In this document: positions 36,214 to 44,552 of the stretch, piece after piece | Numbering within the stretch: position 1 is the first letter of the stretch | Layout of the letters: every line of letters starts with the position of its first letter | DNA from: Burkholderiales bacterium | Lineage (GTDB): Bacteria > Pseudomonadota > Gammaproteobacteria > Burkholderiales > Burkholderiaceae_C | DNA: 62,247 bases | Assembly: GCA_003963075.1 (NCBI GenBank) | Contig: RXJV01000061.1 | Coordinates: 1-62,247 of the forward strand | Direction: 5' to 3' | Made by a program: the position numbers and the translations under genes | The notes under the pieces: model-generated | What the model was told of the DNA's origin: nothing | Database searches by the model: none | What the model saw: only the letters and a program-made list of their open reading frames with translations

Positions 36214-37010
36214 AGCGCCTCGCTGCTGTTGCGCTGACGCTGACGCTGGCGCTGGCGGCCACGGCTGCCACGGCCGTGGCTGCGCAAGGCACCGGCCAGC
36301 GCGTGCGCGACAGCGGCGAGCTGCGCGTCTGCATCTGGCCCGACTACTACGGCATCTCGCTGCGCAATCCGCGCACCGGCCAGCTGGCCGGCATCGACAT
36401 CGACCTGTCCGCGGCCTTCGCGGCCGACCTCAAGGTCACGCCACGCTATGTCGATTCATCCTTCGCGACCCTGATCGACGACCTGCTGCAGGACCGCTGC
36501 GACGTGGCGATGTTCGCGGTCGGCATGACGGCGCAGCGCCAGCAGGCACTGCGCTTCAGCCGGCCCTATCTGCAGAGCGACATCTACGGCGTCACGACCC
36601 AGAGCAGCCGCGTCGTGCAGCGCTGGGAAGACATCGACAAGCCCGGCGTGCGCGTCGCGGTGCAGGCCGGCACCTTCATGGAGCCGGTGATGGCGGCGGC
36701 GCTCAAGCAGGCCACCATGGTCATCGTGCGCCCGCCCGAGACGCGCGAACGCGAGCTGGAGGCCGGTCGCGTCGACGTCTTCATGACCGACTATCCCTAC
36801 AGCCGCCGGCTGCTGGACAACGCCGACTGGGCGCGCCTCGTCGCGCCGCCGCAGCCGTTCTCGGTGCTGCCCTATGCCTACGCCGTCAAGCCGGGCGACG
36901 CCGCCTGGCTGGCCACCGTGGACGAGTTCGTCGCGCGCATCCAGCAGGATGGCCGGCTGCTGGCCGCGGCCAAGCGCCATGGCCTGACCGCCATCGTGCG
37001 CACCCGCTGA
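36210..37010 (+). CDS. Periplasmic amino-acid-type solute-binding protein (sensor partner)
   Basis: A 266-residue exported protein (signal MKRLAAVALTLTLALAATAATAVAA) of solute-binding protein family 3. Typical elements are LRVCIWPDYYGISLRNPRTG, LAGIDIDLSAAFAADL (about 60-75), CDVAMFAVGMTAQRQQALRF and the hinge segment VRVAVQAGTFMEPV. No ABC permease or ATPase follows. Instead it is sandwiched, with 4-bp and 1-bp overlaps, between an HD-GYP phosphodiesterase and a histidine kinase, so it probably senses a ligand and signals rather than transports. The ligand is unknown. Confidence 0.85.
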   Translation: MKRLAAVALTLTLALAATAATAVAAQGTGQRVRDSGELRVCIWPDYYGISLRNPRTGQLAGIDIDLSAAFAADLKVTPRYVDSSFATLIDDLLQDRCDVAMFAVGMTAQRQQALRFSRPYLQSDIYGVTTQSSRVVQRWEDIDKPGVRVAVQAGTFMEPVMAAALKQATMVIVRPPETRERELEAGRVDVFMTDYPYSRRLLDNADWARLVAPPQPFSVLPYAYAVKPGDAAWLATVDEFVARIQQDGRLLAAAKRHGLTAIVRTR

Positions 37011-39511
37011 TGCACCCTCGCGCACGCTGGCGCCCGAGCAACATCACGGCCGGCGTCGGCGTCCTGCTCGCGGCTGCGCTGCTGGCCGGCACCGGTTTCA
37101 ACCTGTGGCGCGATCACCGCGACCTGCATGCCGAGGCGGCCGACCGGCAGACGCTGCTCGCGCGGGTGCTCGAAGACCACGCCAGCCGCAGCCTCGATGC
37201 GACGCAGATCGCGCTCGCCGCCCTGGCCGACGTGGCCGCGCGCGGCGGCCCGCCGGACGTCGTCCAGGCTCTGCTCGGCCAGACCCAGGCCAGCCTGGGC
37301 TTTCTGCGCGGCGTCGTGCTGCTTGACGCCAGCGGCCGCGTGCTCGCGGCGGCCGACCCGAGCGACCGCGGCGTGCAGATCCCGCCCACCGCGCTGGGGC
37401 CCTGGCCGGCCGCCGGGCGCGACGCGGTCGGCCGCTTCGTGCCCGGCCGCAGCCTGGCCAGCCTGAGCGGCGGCGCGTCGGCCGTCGTGCCGCCCGGTGT
37501 CGGCTTCATTCCGATGATGCGCAGCCTGCGCCTGCCGGACGGCCGCACGCAGCTGCTCGCGGCCCTGCTGAATCCCGACGCGCTGGCGAACTTCCAGCAG
37601 CTCACCCTGGGTGACTCGCACAGCGCCGCCGCGCTGGTGGCGCTGGACGGGCAGTTGCTCGCGGCGACGATGCAGTCCGGCCATGTCGCCGGCGAGCAGG
37701 TGGCGGCGCTGCTCGGCGCCGAGCTGCCGCTCGCGCGCGTGCGCGCCGGCAGCGAGCACGGCCGCTGGCAAGGGCCAGGGCTGCGCGCCGAGCCGCAGCT
37801 GGGCGCGTTCCGGGCCCTGCGGGCCCGGCCGCTGGTCGTGCTGGTGGAGCTGCCGCAGGAGGAGCTGCGCCGCCAATGGCTGCTCGATGTGCGCGACATC
37901 GGCCTGCCGGCGCTGGCCATCGCGGCGGCGCTGCTGGTGCTGTCCAACATCGGCGCGGCGGCCCTGCGCGGACGCGAACGCACGACGCTGGCGCTGGACG
38001 CCGCACGCCACCGGGCCGCCGAGCGCGAACGCGAGCTCAGCGCCATCTTCGGCAGCGTGCAGGACCTGCTGTTCCGCACCGATGACAGCGGCCGTGTCAC
38101 CTTCATCAACGAGCGCTATGCCCAGCTCAGCGGCCACCCGGTGTCGCATGCACTGGGCCTGCCCTTGCAAAGCTTCTTCGGCGGCGCCGCGGCGGTGGCG
38201 GCGCTGTTCGAGCACCAGCCCGGCCCCGACGACCAGCTGCCACGGCATGCACGCGCCGACTGGATCGCGCCGAACGGCCAGGCCCACAGCTTCGAGATCA
38301 CGCTGGTGCCGCTGCGCCGCGCCCCCGAGCGGCTCGAATGGGTTGGCAGCGCGACCGACGTCAGCGAGCTGATGCGGGCCCATGCCGAATTGCGCGCCCA
38401 GCTCGGCCTGGCACGCTCGCTGCTGGCGAGCAGCCCGCTGCCGATGTCGCTGCTGGACCGCCAGCACCGCTACCTCGATGTCAACCGCGCCTGGGAGCAG
38501 TTCACCGGGCGGCGCCGCAGCGACGTGCTGGGCCAGCCGGCGATCAGCGAGCTGCCACCCGACGAGGCGCGCGCACGCGAGACGCAGGACGCCGAGCTGC
38601 TGGAACGCGGCGGCGAACTGCGCTATGAGACCGTCTGGCAGGACGCCGATGGCGGCCGCCGCGACATCTTCATCACCAAGTCCACCTTTCCGGGCGCCGA
38701 CGGCCGCCCGCTGGGCCTGGTGGTCTGCTTCATGGACATCAGCGAATTCCGTGAGGCCGAGCGTGCGACCCGCGCCGCACGCGACGCCGCACTGGAAACC
38801 TCGCAGGCCAAGTCCGAATTCATCGCCAATGTCAGCCATGAACTGCGCACGCCGCTGCAGTCCATCCTCGGCTTCTCCGAGCTCGGCACGCTGCGCGCGC
38901 GGCACGAGCCGCGCCTGGCCGGCATGTTCGCCGACGTGAACCGCGCCGGCCAGCGCATGCTGGCCCTGGTGAATGACCTGCTCGACCTCAGCAAGATCGA
39001 ACAGGCCCAGGAGCCGCTGCGCCTGGACCGCCACGACCTGCGACCACTGGTGCGCGAGGTGGTGGCCGAGCTGCAGCCGCTGCTGCAGGGCCGCGCGCTG
39101 GACGTGGACTGCGCACTGGGCAGCACGCCGCTGGTCGCCCGTGTCGACGCGGCCCGCTTCCAGCAGGTGGTGCGCAACGTGCTCGCCAACGCGATCAAGT
39201 TCTCGCCGCAGGGCGCCCGCATCGAGGTGCACGGCCGGCATGCGCCGGATGGCCAGGTGCGGATCGACGTGGCCGACCGCGGCCCGGGCATCCCGCCCGC
39301 GGAGCTGGAGAGCGTGTTCGAGGCCTTCGTGCAGTCCAGTGCGACCAAGGACGGCGCCGGCGGCACCGGCCTCGGGCTGGCCATCTGCCGCCGCATCATG
39401 CAGGCCCACGACGGCCGCATCTGGGCCAGCAACCGCGACGGCGGCGGCACGCTGCTGCACCTGAGCCTGCCCGGCGCCCGATTCGGCGACACCGCACCCG
39501 TGGCGCTTTGA
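37010..39511 (+). CDS. PAS-domain sensor histidine kinase with periplasmic sensor domain
   Basis: An 833-residue membrane kinase. Two helices (about 14-32 and 303-325) flank a periplasmic domain resembling dCache/double-PAS sensors. Two cytoplasmic PAS domains follow (about 345-455 and 470-590, the second with TPxPGxDGRPLG-like end), then HisKA and HATPase_c. The phosphoacceptor is His610 in SHELRTPLQS; the N box is NVLANAIKFSP, G1 is DRGPGIP, and G2 is GTGLGLAI. It has no attached receiver. It overlaps the binding-protein gene by one base, suggesting the periplasmic protein and kinase act together. Confidence 0.9.
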   Translation: MHPRARWRPSNITAGVGVLLAAALLAGTGFNLWRDHRDLHAEAADRQTLLARVLEDHASRSLDATQIALAALADVAARGGPPDVVQALLGQTQASLGFLRGVVLLDASGRVLAAADPSDRGVQIPPTALGPWPAAGRDAVGRFVPGRSLASLSGGASAVVPPGVGFIPMMRSLRLPDGRTQLLAALLNPDALANFQQLTLGDSHSAAALVALDGQLLAATMQSGHVAGEQVAALLGAELPLARVRAGSEHGRWQGPGLRAEPQLGAFRALRARPLVVLVELPQEELRRQWLLDVRDIGLPALAIAAALLVLSNIGAAALRGRERTTLALDAARHRAAERERELSAIFGSVQDLLFRTDDSGRVTFINERYAQLSGHPVSHALGLPLQSFFGGAAAVAALFEHQPGPDDQLPRHARADWIAPNGQAHSFEITLVPLRRAPERLEWVGSATDVSELMRAHAELRAQLGLARSLLASSPLPMSLLDRQHRYLDVNRAWEQFTGRRRSDVLGQPAISELPPDEARARETQDAELLERGGELRYETVWQDADGGRRDIFITKSTFPGADGRPLGLVVCFMDISEFREAERATRAARDAALETSQAKSEFIANVSHELRTPLQSILGFSELGTLRARHEPRLAGMFADVNRAGQRMLALVNDLLDLSKIEQAQEPLRLDRHDLRPLVREVVAELQPLLQGRALDVDCALGSTPLVARVDAARFQQVVRNVLANAIKFSPQGARIEVHGRHAPDGQVRIDVADRGPGIPPAELESVFEAFVQSSATKDGAGGTGLGLAICRRIMQAHDGRIWASNRDGGGTLLHLSLPGARFGDTAPVAL

Positions 39512-39604
39512 GCCGGCAGCGGCCGACATATCGGCAAATATGTGATGCATCTCACAGACGATAAAACTGATTTCAAATATCATTTTTATCAAACGGAGGT
39601 CGAT

Positions 39605-40687
39605 ATGCACACCACTCTTGCCGAAATCCTCGAGAACCAGAAGTCGGGACTGCTCTGGGTCAGCCAGGACGGCGTCGTCCGCTATGCCAACGGTGACGCC
39701 TGCAGCCGCACCGGGCTGGCCGCCGGCGGCAAGCTCTACGACCCGGATCTGGCACGCGCGGTCATGCAGGCGGTGCTGCATCGCGCCAGCGCGGCCGTCA
39801 ACGCCACCGGCCGCCCCGGTCAGCCGGGCGAACCGGCGCCGGAGCTGCGCTGCCGCGTGGTGCCCGGCCTGTCCAAGGACGATGCCTTCGTCTTCATCCG
39901 CGACGCCGTCGCGGCCGACCCTGGCATCGCATTCGAGAACCTGATGCAGATCATCCGCAGCGACCTCGCGGCGCCGCTGCACGATGCCCAGCGCGCGATG
40001 GAGGTGCTGGAGCCCGACCTCGCCAGCCAGGCCGAGCCGCTGCTCACCAGCATCACCGATGTGCTGCAGGTGCTGGACAAGCTGGTCGACCTGGCGAGCC
40101 TGTGGAGCAGCTCCTCGCTGATGGCCAACGACCGCATCGAACTCTGGCCGCTGCTGCAAAGCGTCTGGTCGGAACTGCAGCCGCAGGCGATGTCGCGGCG
40201 CGTGCAGGTTCGCTTCCAGGCCCAGGACGAAGCCGCCAACCTGGCCACGCTCTACGGCAGCGAGCCGTGGATGCGCCGGGTCTTCCTCGAATGCCTGGAG
40301 GCGGCGATCCGCGCCGAACCGCCGGGTGGCACGGTGCTGATCGAGCACCGCCAGTTCGGCCCGCGCGCGCTGATCGTGCTGCGCGACAGCGGCGTGTTCT
40401 CGCACGGCACACGGGGCGTCGAACTCGGCCCGCTGCCCAAGGGCCGGCCGGGCACGGCCGCAGCGCGCGAGCGCATCGGCTTTCACCTGTGTCGGCAGAT
40501 CCTGGCCCTGCACGGCGGCCAGCTGAGCGACGAAGAGGAAGACGGCACGCGTCATCTGCTGATCGACCTGCCGACCGGCGCACCGCATCGCAACGTCGAC
40601 ACCCAGATCGATATCGCCCAGGCCCAGCGCTACGCCAGCGACCTGGCCGCCCTGATGGCTAGGGCGCGGCGCAGGAGCGCCGCCTGA
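39605..40687 (+). CDS. PAS-containing histidine-kinase-like protein lacking the phospho-His
   Basis: A 360-residue cytoplasmic protein built like a histidine kinase. A short PAS-like N-terminus (EILENQKSGLLWVSQDGVVR) precedes a DHp-like helical hairpin (109-165) and a degraded ATPase domain. The H-box, normally (S)HDLRTPL, reads RSDLAAPL, so Ser119 replaces the phosphohistidine. The N box is eroded (FLECLEAAIRAEPPGG) and G1 reads DSGVF. It is likely a pseudokinase that regulates or scaffolds neighbours; His126 one turn further on is a remote alternative acceptor. The ATG at 39605 follows a good GGAGG; an AT-rich 93-bp region precedes it, with an ACATAT/ATATGT inverted repeat at 39525-39542. 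Confidence 0.8.
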   Translation: MHTTLAEILENQKSGLLWVSQDGVVRYANGDACSRTGLAAGGKLYDPDLARAVMQAVLHRASAAVNATGRPGQPGEPAPELRCRVVPGLSKDDAFVFIRDAVAADPGIAFENLMQIIRSDLAAPLHDAQRAMEVLEPDLASQAEPLLTSITDVLQVLDKLVDLASLWSSSSLMANDRIELWPLLQSVWSELQPQAMSRRVQVRFQAQDEAANLATLYGSEPWMRRVFLECLEAAIRAEPPGGTVLIEHRQFGPRALIVLRDSGVFSHGTRGVELGPLPKGRPGTAAARERIGFHLCRQILALHGGQLSDEEEDGTRHLLIDLPTGAPHRNVDTQIDIAQAQRYASDLAALMARARRRSAA

Positions 40688-40719
40688 ACCATCGCACCCA
40701 CTTGCCCGAGGAGACCATC

Positions 40720-41091
40720 ATGAAGCGCGTTCTCATCGTTGAAGACCAGGCCGACATCCGCAAGCTCATCCACATGACGCTGGAGTTCGAGGCCTACGAG
40801 ATCCACGAGGCCGCCGACGGCGTCACCGGCCTGCGGCTGGCGCGAGCGCTGCGCCCCGACCTGATGCTGCTGGACGTGATGATGCCCGGCGAACTCGACG
40901 GCCTGCAGGTCTGCCAGCGCATCAAGGCCGATGCCGAGCTCGCTGGCATCAAGATCGTGCTGCTGACCGCACGCGGCCAGGCTCGCGACCGTGAAGCGGG
41001 CAGCAAGGCCGGCGCAGAGGAATACCTCGTCAAGCCCTTCAGCCCGCTGCAGCTCATCGACACCATCGAACGCCTGACCGCCACCGCCTGA
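40720..41091 (+). CDS. Stand-alone receiver (CheY-like) response regulator
   Basis: A 123-residue single-domain receiver. The acidic pocket is VEDQ (7-10), the phosphoacceptor is Asp52 (LMLLDVMMPG), the Thr switch lies in VLLTARG, and the lysine in YLVKPFSP. The start at 40720 follows GAGGAG at 40708-40713. It sits between the pseudokinase and the large PAS kinase and has no output domain, so it either acts by protein contact or shuttles phosphate between kinase and Hpt. It is a natural partner for the kinase immediately downstream (23-bp gap). Confidence 0.9.
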   Translation: MKRVLIVEDQADIRKLIHMTLEFEAYEIHEAADGVTGLRLARALRPDLMLLDVMMPGELDGLQVCQRIKADAELAGIKIVLLTARGQARDREAGSKAGAEEYLVKPFSPLQLIDTIERLTATA

Positions 41092-41113
41092 GCGCGCCAC
41101 CACGGAGACCGCC

Positions 41114-43693
41114 ATGCGCCGCCCTGCCCCACCCCGGCTGCTGGCGCCCCGGCGCTGGCGGCTGCGCCATCAAGTGCTGTGTCTGCTGGCCGGCGTCACG
41201 TCGCTGACCATGCTGCTGCTGTCGCAGATTTCCAGCCACCGTCTCACCCAGGTCGCCAATGACAGCGCACAGCGCTGGGCCCAGGCGCTGGTGCACACCG
41301 CCGCCGCCGGTGCGGCGGCACGGCTGGCGGCGCACGACAACGCGGGCCTTGAGATGGGCCTCCGTGAGCTCGCCACGCTGCCGGGCGTCGTGCGCATCGA
41401 AGCGCTGGACGGCCAGGGCCGCCTGCGCGTTGGCCTGTCGGTGTCGGCGGACCGCCGCGTGCAGGCCAGTGAGCAGCCGGCGCCCGATCAGGTCGGGCTG
41501 GACATGGCCTGGGCGCCAATCGGACCCGGCGGCCGCGACGGCAGCATCGGCATCGCCGTGACGCCCCAGCAGGAGCTGCTCAACCTGGATGCGCTGCGCA
41601 TGGACAGCGTGCTGGCCATCGGCCTGAGCGGTCTGCTGAGCATCCTGGGTGCATCGCTGCTGATGGCCTGGACGCTGGCGCCGCTGCAGCGCGTGGCGGC
41701 GTTTTCGCGCCGGCTGGTGCGCGACCCGGTGGCGCGCCTGGACACGCATGCCGGCAGCCATGAGGTCAGCGAGCTGGCCCATGCGCTGAACGAAGCGGCC
41801 CAGGCCCTCCAGGAACAACATGCGGCGCTGGACTCCGGCGACCGCCACACCCAGGGCATCCTCGGCGCCGTGCCCGATGCACTGCTCGGCGTGGACGCGC
41901 GCGGACGCATCCTCAGTGCCTCGCCCGCCGTCGCCAGCATCTTCGGCCGCGAGCCTCAGGACCTGATCGGGCACAACCTGGCCGAGCTGCTGCCCGAGCT
42001 GGACGGCGACGAGATGGCCCGGCGCACCCGCGAGGGCCTGTACATGCGCGCCAGCGGCACCCATCTGGCCCGCTTCTCCTGCGAAGCGCTGCGCCATGGC
42101 GGCACGCCGTTTCCGGCCGAGGTGTCGCTGGCCCGGCTCGACCCGCTGCCGGACGACGCCGACGCCGGCCTGCGCTATGTCTGCGCGGTGCGCGACATGA
42201 CCGACCAGCGCATGCTCGACGCGATGCTCAACCTCTATGTTCGCGCGCTGGAGTGCAGCAGCAACGGCGTCATCATTGCCGACCTCGGGTTGCCCGGCCA
42301 GCCCATCATCTATGCCAATGCCGCCTTCGGCCGCATCACCGGCTTTGACCGGCACCAGATCATCGGCCGCGGCTGCAACATGCTGCTGGGCGAAGACCTC
42401 GACCAGCCCGAGAGCCGCGCGTTGGACGATGCCATCACCGCCGGGCGCAGTGCCACCGTGGTGCTGCGCCACTACCGCGCCGACGGCAGCCTGTTCTTCG
42501 ACGAGGTGTCGGTCGCGCCGGTGCTGGACGAACTGGGCGAGCCCCAGCACTACGTCTACATCCTCAATGACGTGACCGAACGCGAACGCGCCCGCCTCGC
42601 GATCGCCGAGCGCAATGCGCGACTCAACGCCGTCTTCGACCTCAGCCCCGACGGCTTCGTCGTGTTCGACCGCGAAGGCCAGCTCGTCTATGCCAACCAG
42701 GCCTTCCTCGCGATGACCGGGCTGAGCGGTCAGGTGCTGGCCGAAGGCCTGAGCCTGGCCGAGTTCGATCTGCGCCTGGCCAGCTCCTGCGCCCCGGAGG
42801 CGCCCTATCCGCCGACCCATCTGGCCGCAGACGCCAGCCAGCGGGTCGAACTGCTGCAACTGGCCAAGCCGGGCGCGCGCGTGCTGACAAGGCTGACCCG
42901 CCACAACGCCGGCGGCCAGGGCGAGTCCATCCTCTACTTCCGCGATGTCACCCACGAGACCGAGGTGGACCGCATGAAGAGCGAATTCCTGACCACGGCC
43001 GCCCACGAGCTGCGCACCCCCATGGTCAGCGTGTTCGGCTTCACCGAACTGCTGCTGCAGCGGCCGGTGCCCGAGGGCCGCCGTCGTGATGTGCTGGAGA
43101 CCATCCATCGCCAGGCCTCGCTGCTGATCACGATGATCAACGACCTGCTGGACCTGGCGCGCATCGAGTCCCGCCAGGGCCGCGACCTGCGCCGCGAGAG
43201 CGTGCCGCTGGGCGAGCTGGTGCGTGACACCGTGGCGCGGATGACCGGCGCCCTCTCCGGCCACGAGCTGCGCGTCGAGCTGCAGGCCGCCCACGCGACG
43301 GCCGCGCTCTGGGCCGACGCCACCAAGACCTCGCAGGCGCTGACCAATGTGCTGTCCAACGCGATCAAGTACTCGCGCCCCGGCACCGTGGTCCGCGTGT
43401 CCAGCCTGGAGCGCGAGGGCCGCTTGGGCATCGTCGTCAGCGACCAGGGCATCGGCATGACGACGGCGCAGCTCGCACGCATCTTCGAGCGCTTCTACCG
43501 TGCCGACCCCAGCGGCAACATCCCGGGCACCGGCCTGGGCATGAGCCTGGTCAAGGAGATCATGGAGCAGCAGCAGGGCGAGGTCGAGATCCGCAGCGAG
43601 GCCGGCATCGGCACCGCCGTCACGCTGTGGCTGCCGCTCGCGGCAAGCGCCGCTGGCGCGCAGGCCGCGCTGCCCGCCCCGGCGGGCGGATAG
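41114..43693 (+). CDS. Large PAS/LOV-like sensor histidine kinase
   Basis: An 859-residue membrane kinase. Two helices (about 20-40 and 170-190) flank a short periplasmic loop, followed by a HAMP-like segment and three PAS domains (about 245-365, 375-490, 495-610). The second PAS is LOV-like: the sequence GRGCNMLLGEDLDQPESRAL resembles the LOV core GRNCRFLQG, with Cys421 at the photoactive position, but several FMN-contacting Asn/Gln residues are replaced. HisKA His631 (AHELRTPMVS) and HATPase_c motifs (NVLSNAIKYS, DQGIGM, GTGLGMSL) are intact. No receiver is attached; the small receiver upstream is probably its partner. Confidence 0.9.
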   Translation: MRRPAPPRLLAPRRWRLRHQVLCLLAGVTSLTMLLLSQISSHRLTQVANDSAQRWAQALVHTAAAGAAARLAAHDNAGLEMGLRELATLPGVVRIEALDGQGRLRVGLSVSADRRVQASEQPAPDQVGLDMAWAPIGPGGRDGSIGIAVTPQQELLNLDALRMDSVLAIGLSGLLSILGASLLMAWTLAPLQRVAAFSRRLVRDPVARLDTHAGSHEVSELAHALNEAAQALQEQHAALDSGDRHTQGILGAVPDALLGVDARGRILSASPAVASIFGREPQDLIGHNLAELLPELDGDEMARRTREGLYMRASGTHLARFSCEALRHGGTPFPAEVSLARLDPLPDDADAGLRYVCAVRDMTDQRMLDAMLNLYVRALECSSNGVIIADLGLPGQPIIYANAAFGRITGFDRHQIIGRGCNMLLGEDLDQPESRALDDAITAGRSATVVLRHYRADGSLFFDEVSVAPVLDELGEPQHYVYILNDVTERERARLAIAERNARLNAVFDLSPDGFVVFDREGQLVYANQAFLAMTGLSGQVLAEGLSLAEFDLRLASSCAPEAPYPPTHLAADASQRVELLQLAKPGARVLTRLTRHNAGGQGESILYFRDVTHETEVDRMKSEFLTTAAHELRTPMVSVFGFTELLLQRPVPEGRRRDVLETIHRQASLLITMINDLLDLARIESRQGRDLRRESVPLGELVRDTVARMTGALSGHELRVELQAAHATAALWADATKTSQALTNVLSNAIKYSRPGTVVRVSSLEREGRLGIVVSDQGIGMTTAQLARIFERFYRADPSGNIPGTGLGMSLVKEIMEQQQGEVEIRSEAGIGTAVTLWLPLAASAAGAQAALPAPAGG

Positions 43694-43823
43694 GCGCCAC
43701 ACAAGACGTCAATCCAGGCGCCAATCCGGGCGCCAATCGAGACGCGGCGCTGGCGCCACGGTGACAGCCTGCGGGCCCGGCCGGGGCACAGAATCCGGAG
43801 CACCGATCCCTCCCGAAAGCCTC

Positions 43824-44405
43824 ATGAGCACACGCGCCCGCTTCACCCGCATGGACGAGAGCACCCGCGAGGACTGGGCTCTGATCGTGCCCGAGGCGAT
43901 GCAGATGGCACGCGGCCTGCCCGACCGCGTGCTCGCCCATCTGCGCCTGCTGGATGGCGATTTCGGCGGCTTCCCGGTCGACCGGCTGACCCACAGCCTG
44001 CAGGCCGCCACCCTCGCGCATGCGGACGGCCGCGACGAGGAATATGTTTGCTGCGCGCTGCTGCACGATATTGGCGACACCCTCGGCAGCTTCAACCACC
44101 CGGACATCGCCGCCGCCATCCTGAAGCCCTTTGTCAGCGAGGCCAACCTGTGGATGGTCCAGCAGCACGGCATCTTCCAGGGCCACAACTTCTTCCACCA
44201 CATCGGCCTGGACCGCGACCTGCGCGAGCAGTTCCGCGGCCATCCGCATTTCGAGCGCGCGGCCGAATTCGTCGCGCTTTACGACAACCCGGCCTTCGAC
44301 CCTGAGGCCGAGGCGCTGCCGCTGGCCTTCTTCGAGCCCCTGCTGCGCCGGCTGATGGCCCAGCCGCGGCAGTCCATCTACAAGGCCGCGACAGCCCTGC
44401 GCTGA
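43824..44405 (+). CDS. HD-domain protein of the PhnZ/inositol-oxygenase-like group
   Basis: A 193-residue HD-fold protein. Metal-binding motifs are His57 (RLTHSLQAAT), His81-Asp82 (ALLHDIGD) and His115 (WMVQQHGIFQG), followed by HNFFHHIGLDRDLREQFRGH and ERAAEFVALYD. From memory this pattern matches the mixed-valence diiron oxygenase branch that includes PhnZ, rather than a nucleotide phosphohydrolase. No phosphonate genes lie nearby, so the substrate is open. The ATG at 43824 is preferred over the upstream open frame, which has no ribosome site. It stands alone, 130 bp after the PAS kinase. Confidence 0.8.
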   Translation: MSTRARFTRMDESTREDWALIVPEAMQMARGLPDRVLAHLRLLDGDFGGFPVDRLTHSLQAATLAHADGRDEEYVCCALLHDIGDTLGSFNHPDIAAAILKPFVSEANLWMVQQHGIFQGHNFFHHIGLDRDLREQFRGHPHFERAAEFVALYDNPAFDPEAEALPLAFFEPLLRRLMAQPRQSIYKAATALR

Positions 44406-44552
44406 AGCCGCCGGCGGCGGCCCGCGGCCGGCAGGCCCGGCCCGCGAATGAAAGAAAATGCGCGCGCCCCGCTGCGGCAGGCTCGCAACCGCGCCCATCG
44501 CAGCGCGCCATCGAGCTTTCCCCACCACGCGACACGAGACGACTGGACGGCC

